NCBI RefSeq assembly: GCF_000241345.1
Contig: NZ_BAED01000020.1
Span: forward strand, 248,001-312,000
Source: Gordonia amarae NBRC 15530
Lineage (GTDB): Bacteria; Actinomycetota; Actinomycetes; Mycobacteriales; Mycobacteriaceae
Direction of reading: 5' to 3'
DNA: 64,000 nt
Position numbers and translations under genes: made by a program. Shown here piece after piece: positions 44,968-54,116 of this stretch. Positions within the stretch are counted from its first letter, which is position 1; each line of letters opens with the position of its first letter. A model generated the notes under the pieces. It saw only the letters and a program-made list of their open reading frames with translations. It searched no databases and was not told the DNA's origin.

Positions 44968-46065
44968 ATGGCAACGACGCGGTTCCGGGGCAGATTCAGC
45001 ACGCTGATGGTGATGGCCGGGCTGAGCCTGGCCCTCGTCGTGTCCGGGGGAGTGCGCGTCGCGAGCGCCGACGCCGCGCCCGCCTTCCGGCCGCACATCG
45101 ACGTGTTCCTCGCCGACGGCGTCACCCCGGTGGGCACCACCGGTGTGCATCCCGGCGACACCCTGGTGGTGAAGGGCCGCGGTTTCGACCCCAGGTCCAA
45201 CACCGACGGATTCCCGCTGCCGGTGCCGCCGGGCGTGCCGCACGGCACGTTCATCGCGTTCGGCGCGTTCGCACCCCAGTGGAAGCCGTCACAGGACGCC
45301 CCCGAGTCGGCGCGCGCGACCAGCAGGCTCGGTGTGCGGTGGGCGATGTCGCGGGACGCCCTGAGCAGGGTGCCGTCGGCGCCGTTCGACATGCGCCGCA
45401 CCATCCGCCAGCAGTGGGTGCCGCTGGCGGCCGACGGATCGTTCACCGCCGAGCTCAAGGCGTCCACGCCCAAGGACATCCCGGCGAACGCCCGGTGGGG
45501 TGTGTACACGTATGGGGCGGCCGGCGCCACCAACGCGGCCCAGGAACTCTCGGTGCCGGTGAGCTATTCGACGCAGCCCGGCCCCAACACCCCGAAGCCC
45601 GCCCCCGCGGACCTGGCCTGGGCGTACTCACCGCGCTTCTACGCCACGGTCACCGAACGCTCGCAAGGCAAGGTGTACGGCACCGACGGCGCGGGCATCG
45701 ACGACTCCGACCGCCTGACCTACACCCGTGCCGGCGGCGAACTCCGCAACGGCACCGGCACGCTGCGCTTCAGGGGCACCATCGTCGCGTTCACCCGGTT
45801 CCACCTGTTCGAGATCGCGCTCGCCGACCCGACCATCACCGTGAAGAACGGCAAGGGCGTGCTCAGCATGCGGACCTCGACCACCAACATGAACGGCACC
45901 GACGCCCTGCGCCGCGTCACCATCGCCGACGTCGACCTCGCGGGCATCGGCAACGGGAAGCCGGTGCGCGGCGCCAAGGTCACCTTCCGCCCCGGCATCC
46001 GGCCCGAGGCGCTGGCGGTGCTCAGCGCCGGCCCGGCGTCGCCGCTGGATCTGACCCTGAACTGA
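44968..46065 (+). CDS. secreted HtaA-like domain protein
   Basis: A protein of 365 residues with signal peptide (LMVMAGLSLALVVSGGVRVAS, cleavage near ASADA). Residues about 35-190 are an Ig-like/cell-surface domain starting RPHIDVFLADGVTPVGTTG. Residues about 205-355 resemble the HtaA (heme transport-associated) domain: LAWAYSPRFYATVT, GTLRFRGTIVAFTRFHLFEI and ALADPTITVKNGKGVLSM. There is no C-terminal anchor. Haem binding is possible but I see no clear haem-ligating Y/H pair that I can trust. A TTCCCGGGAA palindrome lies at 44935-44944 in the upstream gap. Confidence 0.6.
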   Translation: MATTRFRGRFSTLMVMAGLSLALVVSGGVRVASADAAPAFRPHIDVFLADGVTPVGTTGVHPGDTLVVKGRGFDPRSNTDGFPLPVPPGVPHGTFIAFGAFAPQWKPSQDAPESARATSRLGVRWAMSRDALSRVPSAPFDMRRTIRQQWVPLAADGSFTAELKASTPKDIPANARWGVYTYGAAGATNAAQELSVPVSYSTQPGPNTPKPAPADLAWAYSPRFYATVTERSQGKVYGTDGAGIDDSDRLTYTRAGGELRNGTGTLRFRGTIVAFTRFHLFEIALADPTITVKNGKGVLSMRTSTTNMNGTDALRRVTIADVDLAGIGNGKPVRGAKVTFRPGIRPEALAVLSAGPASPLDLTLN

Positions 46066-46210
46066 GCCTCTGCGTGTCCGGGGATGCCTGATATCGCACA
46101 TTCGCGTCGGTGAGATGGTTTGCTCAAACCGTTGAAGCCGTGAGGAATCCGCCGGTCCCTGATGCGAGCCCCGTCGGGACCGGTGCGGATTCGTGTTGAG
46201 AGGAATCCCG

Positions 46211-47122
46211 TTGTCAGCTACTTCCGAGTCGGTCGCTGCACCCGCATGGTTCACCCGGGCGCTGGCCCAGAAACCCGAACACGGTTCGACGACGGTCGAC
46301 GGCTGCGACATCCACTACCGTGCCTGGGGTGACCTGGGTAAACCCGGCCTCCTGCTGGTCCACGGTGGTGGCGCCAACTCGTCGTGGTGGGATCACGTGG
46401 CACCGTTCGGCGCCGGCACCCACCGCATCGTCGCACTCGACATGAGCGGCCACGGCGACAGCGGCCGCCGCGACATGTACTGGACGAAGACCTGGGCGAA
46501 GGAGGCGATGGCCGCGGCCCGCGCCGGCGGGATCGAGGGCAAACCGTTCGTCGTCGGGCACAGCATGGGCGGCTGGGTCACCTCGCAGATCGCCGTCGAC
46601 TTCGGTGACGAACTGGCCGGGATCATGATCATCGACTCGCCGCTCAACGACGAGCCGCCCGAGATCAAACCGATGACCGAACGCGCCCATAAACATCTCG
46701 GCCCTCGTCAGTCGACGCTGGAGGAGATCTGCGCCCGCTTCCGGCCGCAGCCGCTGCAGGATGTGGTGCTGCCGTACGTGGGCCGCAACATCGCCGAACA
46801 GTCGGTGCACGAGGTCGACGGCAACTGGGTGTGGAAGTTCGACAAGGGCATCTTCACCCCGCACCGGCACGGCGGCTTCAAACTGCGCGACCGGCTGCCG
46901 GAGTTGAAGGTGCGCACCGCCTACGTGCGCTGCGAACACGGCCTCATCAACGACGCGATGGCCGCCGACATCAACGACCTGCTCGACAACCGGGTGCCGA
47001 TGGTCGAACTCCCCGACAGCGGCCACCACCCGATGCTCGACCGCCCGCTCACCCTGATCGCCGCGATCCGCGCCACCATCGGCGCGTGGGAGGTGCACGA
47101 CCGGATCGCGGCGGCCGGATAG
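46211..47122 (+). CDS. alpha/beta hydrolase
   Basis: A protein of about 303 residues, cytoplasmic. Oxyanion loop LLLVHGGGANSSWWD, nucleophile elbow VVGHSMGGWV, and catalytic histidine in DSGHHPMLDRPL. The segment RIVALDMSGHGDSGRRDMYW is typical of epoxide-hydrolase/haloperoxidase-like enzymes. TTG 46211 is chosen because GAGAGGA lies 6 bases upstream; the longer frame from 46193 would overlap that site. The gene converges with the acyl-CoA ligase, 7 bases apart. Confidence 0.88.
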   Translation: MSATSESVAAPAWFTRALAQKPEHGSTTVDGCDIHYRAWGDLGKPGLLLVHGGGANSSWWDHVAPFGAGTHRIVALDMSGHGDSGRRDMYWTKTWAKEAMAAARAGGIEGKPFVVGHSMGGWVTSQIAVDFGDELAGIMIIDSPLNDEPPEIKPMTERAHKHLGPRQSTLEEICARFRPQPLQDVVLPYVGRNIAEQSVHEVDGNWVWKFDKGIFTPHRHGGFKLRDRLPELKVRTAYVRCEHGLINDAMAADINDLLDNRVPMVELPDSGHHPMLDRPLTLIAAIRATIGAWEVHDRIAAAG

Positions 47123-47129
47123 GGCGGGG

Positions 47130-48815
47130 TCAGCGCCCGGCCGCGGCCCGGTCGAGGAGTTCGCCCTTGCGGATCTTGCCGGTCGCGGTCATCGGGAGCT
47201 GTTCGACGAGGATCACCTCGGGCACCTTGTAACCGGCCATGTTGTCCTTGGCCCAGGCCCGCAGGTCCGGTGCGGTGAGCGCCGGGTCGGCGGGGACGAC
47301 GAACGCGACGGGAACCTGGCCGCGGTCCGGGTCGGGGCGCGGCACCACCGACACCGCCCCGACCCCGGTGTGCAGCCGGAGCAGCGCCTCCACCTCGGAC
47401 GGGAACACACTCATCCCGTTGATCTTGATCATCTCCTTGGTGCGGGCCAGATAGTGCAGGGCACCCCAGTCGTCGAAGCAGCCGACGTCACCGGTCTGCA
47501 GCCAGCCGTCGTGCAGCGTGTCGGCGGTCGCGTCCGGGCGCCCGTAGTAGGCGGTCATGACCGACGGGCTGCGGACGATGATCTGGCCCGATTCGCCGAT
47601 CGGAACGGGCTCGCCCTGCTCGTCGACGACGAGGATCTCGGTGCCGGGGACCGGCAGCCCGCAGAACACCGGATCGGCGAGCAGGTCACGGTCGCCGTCC
47701 TGGAAGCCGAGCGTGAAGGTGTCACCGGTGTGGGTTTCGGTCATCCCGTACGACGCCTCGCGCAACGTGATTCCGGTGAGATCGCGCCAGCGGGACCGGA
47801 ATTCGGGGTCGAGCTTGAGGACGAAGGACACCCCGAAGGCGTTGCGGATGCTCGCCAGCCGGGAGCCGGTGAAATCGGGGAGCCCGGACATCTCGACGTA
47901 GTTGTCGATGGTCGCGATCATCTGGGTGACGCCGTAGCGTTCGATCAGTTGCACGGACACCGCCGGATCCCAGCGGGTCATCAGTACCACGGTCTGGCCG
48001 TTCAGGAGCGGGCCGATGATCCCGAAGTCCTCTCCGGCGATCCAGAACACCGGAAGGAAGTTCAGTGCGACCGGTTCCGGATCGCCGATGGTGCCGCCGC
48101 CGGCCACCGTGATGGTCGCGGCCGTGTACGCCATGTGTCGCTGGGTGTGTTCGCAGCCCTTCGGCATGCCGGTGGTGCCGCCGGTGTAGTTCAGCGCGGC
48201 CAGGGCGTCCGGATCGTCGGTGCGGGCGGGCGCCCGGGGTGCGGTGAGGATCGAAGCCCAGTCCGAATCTGGTTGCGGCCCAGCGGGAAACGGCACGGTA
48301 ATGTCCGGTTCGGTGTCGAGAAGATCGCCGAGCGCGGTGGTCGCGACGGTGTGCACCGACGTCCCCGTCACGGCCTCGTCGGCGAGTGGCCGCAGGTCGG
48401 GCTGGGTGAGCAGCACCCCGACATCGGCGTCGAGCAGTTCGTACCGCAGTTCGTGTCCCTTGAACATCGGGTTGATCGGGACGTACACCGCGCCGGCCTT
48501 GAGGATGCCGAGCATCGCGATGTGCACCTGTGGGCAGTTCCCCAGATGCACCCCGACCCGGTCGCCGGCCACCACCCCGACCGAGTCGAGCCAGCCGGCG
48601 AACCGGTCCGATGCCTCGTCGTATTCGGCGTAGTCGATCAGGCGGCCGTAAAAGTTGATCGCGGTGGCCGACGGGCGTTCCCGCGCCCAGTGCCGCAGGT
48701 GCGCCACCAGGGTCTGTTCGCCCGCCGGGTAGTCGACGGTGCGCGAGACCTCCGCGGGCCAGTTCGCGGCCTGGATCCGGGACAGTTCGGCGAGTGCGTT
48801 CGTGTAGTCGGCCAT
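47130..48815 (-). CDS. acyl-CoA ligase (AMP-binding, FadD/CaiC-like)
   Basis: A protein of 561 residues. ATP loop LNYTGGTTGMPKGCEH, the A5-type YGMTETHTGD, hinge region WLQTGDVGCFDDWGALHYLA, and C-terminal catalytic lysine in TATGKIRKGEL. The substrate acid is unknown; the closest look-alikes are long-chain FadD and carnitine-CoA-type ligases. ATG 48815 has GGAGGG upstream on its strand. It is divergent from the aldo/keto reductase gene. Confidence 0.9.
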   Translation of the reverse strand: MADYTNALAELSRIQAANWPAEVSRTVDYPAGEQTLVAHLRHWARERPSATAINFYGRLIDYAEYDEASDRFAGWLDSVGVVAGDRVGVHLGNCPQVHIAMLGILKAGAVYVPINPMFKGHELRYELLDADVGVLLTQPDLRPLADEAVTGTSVHTVATTALGDLLDTEPDITVPFPAGPQPDSDWASILTAPRAPARTDDPDALAALNYTGGTTGMPKGCEHTQRHMAYTAATITVAGGGTIGDPEPVALNFLPVFWIAGEDFGIIGPLLNGQTVVLMTRWDPAVSVQLIERYGVTQMIATIDNYVEMSGLPDFTGSRLASIRNAFGVSFVLKLDPEFRSRWRDLTGITLREASYGMTETHTGDTFTLGFQDGDRDLLADPVFCGLPVPGTEILVVDEQGEPVPIGESGQIIVRSPSVMTAYYGRPDATADTLHDGWLQTGDVGCFDDWGALHYLARTKEMIKINGMSVFPSEVEALLRLHTGVGAVSVVPRPDPDRGQVPVAFVVPADPALTAPDLRAWAKDNMAGYKVPEVILVEQLPMTATGKIRKGELLDRAAAGR

Positions 48816-49045
48816 CACGCGGCCCTCCTGGAGTCGGCTACCGGCGGCGGACACACCGCCCCTGTCGATCATGGACCGGCCGTGACCGGAGTACGTCGGG
48901 AACGGCGGAACCGCGCCGCTGCCCGATCCTGGAACCCGGCCGAAAATAACCCTATGACCAGGGCATATAGGTGTTCGAGGGCCAGCGGGGCCGCGGCGGG
49001 TGGCTAGGGTGCGTCTATACGGCGGAGAACGTGGGAAGGAAGCAC

Positions 49046-50038
49046 ATGACGGCAATTGTGGAACTCGGCGACGGATTCAAGGTGTCGGCGCTCGGATTCG
49101 GTGGAATGTCGCTCACCGATGTCTACGGCGCGGTGACCGACGACGACGCGCTGCGCACGCTCAACCATGCGGTGGACAGCGGGGTCACGTTCATCGACAC
49201 CGCCAACGGGTACGGCGACGGCCGCAGCGAGACGACGATCGGCAAGCTGCTCAAGAACCGCCGCGACGAGGTACAGCTCGCGACGAAGTTCGGGATCGTC
49301 AAGCAGGGTGGCGTCGGGCAGCGCGGCGTGCGCGGCGACCGCGAGTACATCCGGGAACAGGTGGAGCTGAGCCTCGGGCGCCTCGGCACCGACCGTATCG
49401 ACCTCTACTACCAGCACCGTGTCGATCCGCTCGTGCCCATCGAGGAGACGGTCGGCGCGATCAAGGAACTGATCGAGGAAGGCAAGGTGCTGCACATCGG
49501 TCTGTCGGAGGCCACCGGCGACGAGATCCGCCGGGCGTCGACCGTGCACCCGATCGCGGCGATCCAGTCGGAGTGGAGCGTCGTCTCCCGCGACGTCGAG
49601 CGGTTCGTCGTGCCGTCGGCGAAGGAGCACGGCGTCGGTTTCGTGTCGTACTCGACGCTTGCCCGCAAGTGGCTGACCGGGCTGCTGGACTACGACGAAC
49701 TCGTCGACGGGGATGTGCGGCTCAAGATCTCGCGCTACACCCCGACGAACCTCGCCTACAACCAGCCGATCCTCGACGAGTTCCTGCGGATCGCCGGCGA
49801 GGCCGGGGTGACGGGCGCACAGCTCGCGCTCGCCTGGTTCTACAACAAGGGCCGGCAGCTCGGTGTGTCGGCGGTGTCGATCCCGGGTTCGCGGTTCCCC
49901 GAGCGGGTCACCGAGAACGTGGGAGCCGTGGAGGTCGAACTGTCCGACGACCAGCTCGGCCGTCTGGACGCGCTCGCGGACCGGGTACGTGGCCACCGCT
50001 CCGCACAGCCGCAGCTGGTGTCGTCGGCGCGGGAGTGA
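49046..50038 (+). CDS. aldo/keto reductase
   Basis: A protein of 330 residues, NADPH-dependent oxidoreductase. Catalytic tetrad: D in FIDTANGYGDG, Y in the same segment, K in VQLATKFG and H in YYQHRVD. C-terminal cofactor contacts SVSIPGSRFPERVTEN are standard. It matches the AKR13/YakC-type group. GGAAGGA lies 8 bases before ATG 49046. The upstream 230 bases carry the divergent promoters for this and the acyl-CoA ligase gene. Confidence 0.92.
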   Translation: MTAIVELGDGFKVSALGFGGMSLTDVYGAVTDDDALRTLNHAVDSGVTFIDTANGYGDGRSETTIGKLLKNRRDEVQLATKFGIVKQGGVGQRGVRGDREYIREQVELSLGRLGTDRIDLYYQHRVDPLVPIEETVGAIKELIEEGKVLHIGLSEATGDEIRRASTVHPIAAIQSEWSVVSRDVERFVVPSAKEHGVGFVSYSTLARKWLTGLLDYDELVDGDVRLKISRYTPTNLAYNQPILDEFLRIAGEAGVTGAQLALAWFYNKGRQLGVSAVSIPGSRFPERVTENVGAVEVELSDDQLGRLDALADRVRGHRSAQPQLVSSARE

Positions 50039-50062
50039 CCTGGCGAAACAACTGAACAAACG

Positions 50063-50105
50063 AATCGGAGCCCGGGTGTCACATGGTGGCAACCGGGCTC
50101 CGATT
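50063..50105. repeat. hairpin repeat, copy A
   Basis: A 13-bp perfect stem (AATCGGAGCCCGG with CCGGGCTCCGATT) with extra inner pairing, 25 bases after the aldo/keto reductase stop. The same sequence, about 80 percent alike over 55 bases, recurs at 50933-50973 next to tRNA-Ser. Both are followed by TGCGGAG. It may serve as the reductase terminator. Confidence 0.75.
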
Positions 50106-50203
50106 CCGGTGCGGAGAACACGGGATAGGCCCCCGATAATTCCCAAAACGGGCATATCTTTGATTGGCGACAATGTTCCCGGCGAGTGTTCTTTCAATTC
50201 ACC

Positions 50204-50221
50204 GTGGCAAATCTGTGCCAC
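50204..50221 (+). promoter_or_regulatory. dyad upstream of the lipoprotein gene
   Basis: GTGGCA and TGCCAC arms around AATCTG, directly before a TATGAA -10-like element (50223-50228), 49 bases before the lipoprotein ATG. Plausible operator. Confidence 0.35.
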
Positions 50222-50269
50222 TATGAACGGTCGGTAAGTCAAGAACTCACTGGATCGGATGACTCAGAT

Positions 50270-50848
50270 ATGCGAACAACCAAAAGTCCCGTACTGAAGC
50301 TGCTGACCGCACTGATCGCGGTCGCGCTGGTACTGCTCGTAGGTGGCTGTAAGGACAGCGACTCCGACTCGTCGAGCGCCAAGACGACCACCACGAACGC
50401 CGCGGGTGTGTCGTCGGGTGACGACTTCAGCTGCCCCGAGTCGAACACCATCAAATTCGCCAAGACCAAGTTCGTCACGCACGCCGGTCTCGGCTTCGGC
50501 GCATTCCACCGCTACATCTACAAGCCCGCCAAGAACGGTGGATTCAAGAAGGGCGCCGACGGCCGGATCAAGGCATTCGCCAAGGCCGGTCTCGCGGCAC
50601 TGTTCGTCAAGCGTGAAGTCCGTCTCGCGGCCGAGGATGCCAAGGCCAACCCGACCCTCTGCAAGGCCGTCGCCGCGCCGCTGAAGTCCATCTCGGACAA
50701 GATCTCCGACGCGGTGAGCAAGGCCAGGAACGGTGACCTCGCCGGCGTCGAGGACGTCGAGAAGTCCGTCACCGGCGTCATGAAGTCCTCGAAGGACCAG
50801 GGCGACGAGATCACCCCCGACGAGAACGCCGACATCACCGGGAACTGA
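50270..50848 (+). CDS. lipoprotein, lysine-rich
   Basis: A protein of 192 residues with signal peptide LLTALIAVALVLLVGGC (lipobox, Cys at about 27), then a Ser/Thr linker and a mature part rich in Lys and Ala (FAKTKFVTHAGLGFGAFHRY, FKKGADGRIKAFAKAGLAAL). The repeated 'GAFHRYIYKPAKNGGF' style segment is found in small Gordonia/Rhodococcus exported proteins annotated only as hypothetical. No good ribosome site precedes ATG 50270. It lies between the two copies of the hairpin repeat and may be a small mobile islet. Confidence 0.7.
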   Translation: MRTTKSPVLKLLTALIAVALVLLVGGCKDSDSDSSSAKTTTTNAAGVSSGDDFSCPESNTIKFAKTKFVTHAGLGFGAFHRYIYKPAKNGGFKKGADGRIKAFAKAGLAALFVKREVRLAAEDAKANPTLCKAVAAPLKSISDKISDAVSKARNGDLAGVEDVEKSVTGVMKSSKDQGDEITPDENADITGN

Positions 50849-50880
50849 CAGCACGACCTGACAGTACGACCCGTCAGTCA

Positions 50881-50917
50881 CAGGGCCCGCCGAGCGAACG
50901 CCGCCCGGCGGGCCCTG
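50881..50917 (+). terminator. GC-rich hairpin after the lipoprotein gene
   Basis: A perfect 12-bp stem CAGGGCCCGCCG with CGGCGGGCCCTG and a 13-base loop, 33 bases after the stop. No T-run follows, as is common for actinobacterial terminators. Confidence 0.7.
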
Positions 50918-50932
50918 CCGTCGGCACAACGA

Positions 50933-50973
50933 ATCGGAGCCTGGGTATCACGTGGTGACACCCAGGCTCCGAT
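50933..50973 (-). terminator. hairpin repeat copy B, terminator of tRNA-Ser(GGA)
   Basis: A 14-bp stem ATCGGAGCCTGGGT with ACCCAGGCTCCGAT plus inner TCAC/GTGA pairing, starting 7 bases beyond the tRNA 3' end in its direction of transcription. TTCGTTGT follows the stem on the minus strand. It is the second copy of the repeat at 50063. Confidence 0.75.
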
Positions 50974-50979
50974 CAACTG

Positions 50980-51065
50980 CGGAGGATAGGGGATTTGAAC
51001 CCCTGAGGGCTGTTAACCCAACCCGCGTTCCAGGCGAGCGCCATAGGCCACTAGGCGAATCCTCC
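50980..51065 (-). tRNA. tRNA-Ser(GGA)
   Basis: On the minus strand the acceptor GGAGGAT pairs with ATCCTCC, with discriminator G. Anticodon loop CTGGAAC gives GGA (51029-51031), reading UCC/UCU. A long variable arm follows (TTGGGTTAACAGCCCTC) and the T-loop is TTCAAAT. It corresponds to the tRNA-Ser near Rv3722c in mycobacteria. Confidence 0.95.
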
Positions 51066-51187
51066 AACATGGCGATGATAGCGGTAGACGCGCGAGCGCC
51101 CAAACCGCCGCCCGAACCGCCTGCCCCCGCCGCGCCGCCGACATACCCGTTGTGACCCCGGCGGCGGGTGGGGCTATGCTGGTCGTC

Positions 51188-51273
51188 GGATCCCGCGCGG
51201 CGCGCATCCTGTGAACTCCCCCAGGGCCGGAAGGCAGCAAGGGTCAACGGGCTCTGCCGGGTGCGCGGGGTCC
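51188..51273 (+). ncRNA. ffs: signal recognition particle RNA, small bacterial type
   Basis: The conserved domain IV hairpin is present as CAGGGCCGGAAGGCAGCAAG, with both asymmetric loops that bind Ffh. The outer arms GGATCCCGCGC and GCGCGGGGTCC close the rod. The position next to tRNA-Ser and the aspartate aminotransferase gene is conserved in mycobacteria. Ends are set from pairing. Confidence 0.93.
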
Positions 51274-51329
51274 CCTATGCTTTAGAGGGAAGTTTCCCGC
51301 ACACCCGGTTCACGGTGAGAGGTCCCGCG

Positions 51330-52616
51330 TTGAACTACCACTCGATGAGTGCCGACAATCTCCGCGACACCCAGGCCGAACTGCGAAAGCTCTACGACGA
51401 GCTGTGCGCGCTCGGCCTGTCCCTCGACATCACCCGCGGCAAGCCCGCGCCCGACCAGCTCGACCTGTCCAACGGGCTGCTCGGCCTGCCCGGCGAGGAC
51501 GACTACCTCGACGCCGCCGGCACCGACACCCGCAACTACGGCGGCATCGCCGGTCTGAAAGAGCTGCGCGAGATCTTCGGTGAGCTGCTCGGTGTCGACG
51601 CCGCGAACCTGATCGCGTTCGGCAATTCGAGCCTGACCCTGATGCACGACGTCACGGTCGCGGCGCTGCTGCACGGCACCCCCGACTCCGAGCGGCCGTG
51701 GGCCAAAGAGGACACCGTCAAGTTCCTGTGCCCGGCCCCCGGCTACGACCGGCACTTCGCGATCACCGAATCGTTCGGCATCGAGATGATCACCGTCCCG
51801 ATGAACCCCGACGGCCCCGACGTCGCCGCGATCACCGAACTGGTGGCCGCCGATCCATCGATCAAGGGGCTGTGGGTGGTGCCCACCTACTCGAACCCGA
51901 CCGGTGTCACCTTCTCCGCCGACGTCACCAAGGCACTACTCGCGGTGCCCGCGGCCGCCGCCGACTTCCGCATCTACTGGGACAACGCGTACGCCGTGCA
52001 CACCCTCGTCGAGGCCCCGCCGGTGCCGCACCCGGTGCTCGAGTGGGCCGCCGAGGCCGGTCACCCCAATCGCGTCTACGTGCTCGGATCCACCTCCAAG
52101 ATCACCTTCGCCGGTGCCGGGGTGGCCTTCTTCGGGTCGTCGGCCGACAATCTGGCCTGGTTCACCAAGCACCTCGGGATCTCGACGATCGGTCCCGACA
52201 AGGTCAATCAGCTGCGGCACGTCCGCTTCTTCGGCGACGCCGACGGAGTGCGTGCCCACATGGCCAAGCACCGCGAACTGCTCGCCCCCAAGTTCGCGCT
52301 GGTCCTCGACATCCTCGACGACCGGCTCGGCGATGCGAAGGTGGCCGACTGGTCGCATCCCGAGGGCGGCTACTTCATCAACCTCGATGTGCTCGACGGT
52401 GCCGCCAAACGCACCATCGAACTGGCCAAGAACGCCGGTATCGCCCTCACCGCGGCCGGGTCGACGTACCCGTACAAGCAGGACCCGCGCGACCACAACA
52501 TCCGCCTCGCCCCCACGTATCCGGGCATCGACGATCTGCGGACCGCGATGGAAGGTGTGGCCACCTGTGTGCTGCTCGCCGCGACTGAGACGTTGCTCAC
52601 CACACATACCGACTGA
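51330..52616 (+). CDS. aspartate aminotransferase (Rv3722c-like)
   Basis: A protein of about 428 residues, PLP-dependent class I aminotransferase. The Schiff-base lysine is in VLGSTSKITFAGAGV; the N/D/Y set is visible in NPTGVTFSADV and FRIYWDNAYAVH; the last R is in DHNIRLAPTYPGI. M. tuberculosis Rv3722c, in the same position, was shown to be the main aspartate aminotransferase. TTG 51330 has GAGAGG 8 bases upstream; ATG 51345 is the alternative. Longer frames would overlap the SRP RNA and are rejected. Confidence 0.92.
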   Translation: MNYHSMSADNLRDTQAELRKLYDELCALGLSLDITRGKPAPDQLDLSNGLLGLPGEDDYLDAAGTDTRNYGGIAGLKELREIFGELLGVDAANLIAFGNSSLTLMHDVTVAALLHGTPDSERPWAKEDTVKFLCPAPGYDRHFAITESFGIEMITVPMNPDGPDVAAITELVAADPSIKGLWVVPTYSNPTGVTFSADVTKALLAVPAAAADFRIYWDNAYAVHTLVEAPPVPHPVLEWAAEAGHPNRVYVLGSTSKITFAGAGVAFFGSSADNLAWFTKHLGISTIGPDKVNQLRHVRFFGDADGVRAHMAKHRELLAPKFALVLDILDDRLGDAKVADWSHPEGGYFINLDVLDGAAKRTIELAKNAGIALTAAGSTYPYKQDPRDHNIRLAPTYPGIDDLRTAMEGVATCVLLAATETLLTTHTD

Positions 52617-52648
52617 CCAGGGTGCGGCGTGGTGAACAATAATCGTCT

Positions 52649-53932
52649 GTGAGACCAGCCCGCCCGACGATCGCCGCCGCGGCCTTCGTTGTGCTCGCGC
52701 TGGTCGCGCTGTGGTTGCAGGACGTGATCGTCCCCTATTCGATGCCGTTCTGGGGGCTGTTCGACAACCAGCTCGACCTCGATGTGTACCGGGCCGGGGC
52801 GCAGACCGTGCTCGACGGCCAGAAACTGTACGACGTCAAGCTGCTCGGGCAGATGGACTACACGTACGCCCCGATCTCCATTCCCTTCTTCATCCCGTTC
52901 GCGCTGATGTCGTTCTCCGCGGCGCGGATCGTGTGGAGCGCGGGTATCATCGTCGCGCTGTACCTGGTGATCATGCTGAGTTTCCGGGTGCTGGGGCGGC
53001 GGCCGTCGTGGCAGGTGCGGGTGATCGCGGGGTCGCTGGTGGCCGTCGTGATGCTGCTCGAACCGGTGCGCACCACCATCTGGTACGGGCAGATCAACGT
53101 GTTCCTGATGTTGCTGGTCCTTGCCGACCTGACCCGAACCCCGGATCGGACAGGCGCAGGCGAGTCGCGGTGGCGCGGCGCGGCCACCGGACTGGCCGCC
53201 GGGATCAAGATGACCCCTCTGATCTTCGGGCTGTACCTGGCGATCGTCGGGCGGTGGCGGGCCGTCGCCGGGCTGGTGGCCGGGTTCGCCGCGACCATCG
53301 TGATCGGTTTCGTGATCATGCCGAAGGCCGCGCTCAAGTTCTGGACCGCGCGTATCTCCGACTCCAACAGGGTCGGCTCGCCGCAGTCGGTGGGCAACCA
53401 GTCGTTGCGCGGCTGGCTGGCCAACCTCACCGGCACCGACACCCCGAGCACCACGATCTGGCTGGTGCTGGCGGTGGTGGCGCTCGGCGTCGGCATGTAC
53501 GCGGCGTATCTGGCTCACCATCGGGGGAACGAGTTGCTCGCGCTGACGATGGTGGGGATGACCGGGTGCGCGGTGTCGCCGATGTCGTGGGGGCATCACT
53601 GGGTGTGGTTCGTGCCGCTGACGGTGATCGGCGTCGACCTGCTGCTGCGGGCCGATGTCTCCTCGATGCGGCGGCTGCTGGTGGGGGCGGGCCTGGTGGC
53701 GATGCTGCTGGCCGCGTTCTCCTGGCGCACCCACTACGACCACGCCATCTGGTTCGTGCTGCGGTCGGTGCCCGACGGCTACATGATCGGTCTGTTCTTC
53801 AAAACCGGCGTCGGCTGGCTCAAGTGGTTCACGATCTTCCCGTATGGCGCGATCTTCGCGGTGTCTGCGCTCGCCACGATCGCCGTGTACCGGCCGGTTC
53901 GAGTTGCGGAGACGGCGATCGAACGCATCTGA
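52649..53932 (+). CDS. GT87-type alpha-mannosyltransferase, integral membrane
   Basis: A protein of 427 residues with about ten membrane segments. It fits the DUF2029/GT87 family of polyprenyl-phosphate-mannose-dependent mannosyltransferases: the early acidic LDLDVYRAGAQTVLDGQ (catalytic aspartate region), YTYAPISIPFFIPFALM, WYGQINVFLMLLVLAD and MTGCAVSPMSWGHHWVWF are typical. Relatives elongate PIM, LM and LAM in mycolata. The specific linkage is not deducible. GTG start, 32 bases after the aminotransferase stop, so possibly co-transcribed. Confidence 0.88.
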   Translation: MRPARPTIAAAAFVVLALVALWLQDVIVPYSMPFWGLFDNQLDLDVYRAGAQTVLDGQKLYDVKLLGQMDYTYAPISIPFFIPFALMSFSAARIVWSAGIIVALYLVIMLSFRVLGRRPSWQVRVIAGSLVAVVMLLEPVRTTIWYGQINVFLMLLVLADLTRTPDRTGAGESRWRGAATGLAAGIKMTPLIFGLYLAIVGRWRAVAGLVAGFAATIVIGFVIMPKAALKFWTARISDSNRVGSPQSVGNQSLRGWLANLTGTDTPSTTIWLVLAVVALGVGMYAAYLAHHRGNELLALTMVGMTGCAVSPMSWGHHWVWFVPLTVIGVDLLLRADVSSMRRLLVGAGLVAMLLAAFSWRTHYDHAIWFVLRSVPDGYMIGLFFKTGVGWLKWFTIFPYGAIFAVSALATIAVYRPVRVAETAIERI

Positions 53933-54116
53933 CCGCGTGGTTCCTGGCAGTCGAGGGCGTCCGAATAAGGGTGTGGGACGCGTTTGCCGCCGGCGCCGCC
54001 ATGATCACCGGCGTAAGAGGATCGAACGCAGCACCGAAGCCGACGGTGTCGCCGCCAGCTTCGCCAAACCACGATCGGCCCGAATGCTGTGTAGCTTTGT
54101 GTGTAAGGAGGCACAC

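Noticed and set aside
51168-51329. N-terminal extension of the aspartate aminotransferase frame
   Set aside because: The extension overlaps the SRP RNA and carries no family similarity; it is open only by chance.
53844-54116. Longer start for the VapB antitoxin frame
   Set aside because: The extension overlaps the GT87 gene end and is Arg-rich; TAAGGAGG directly before ATG 54117 fixes the start.
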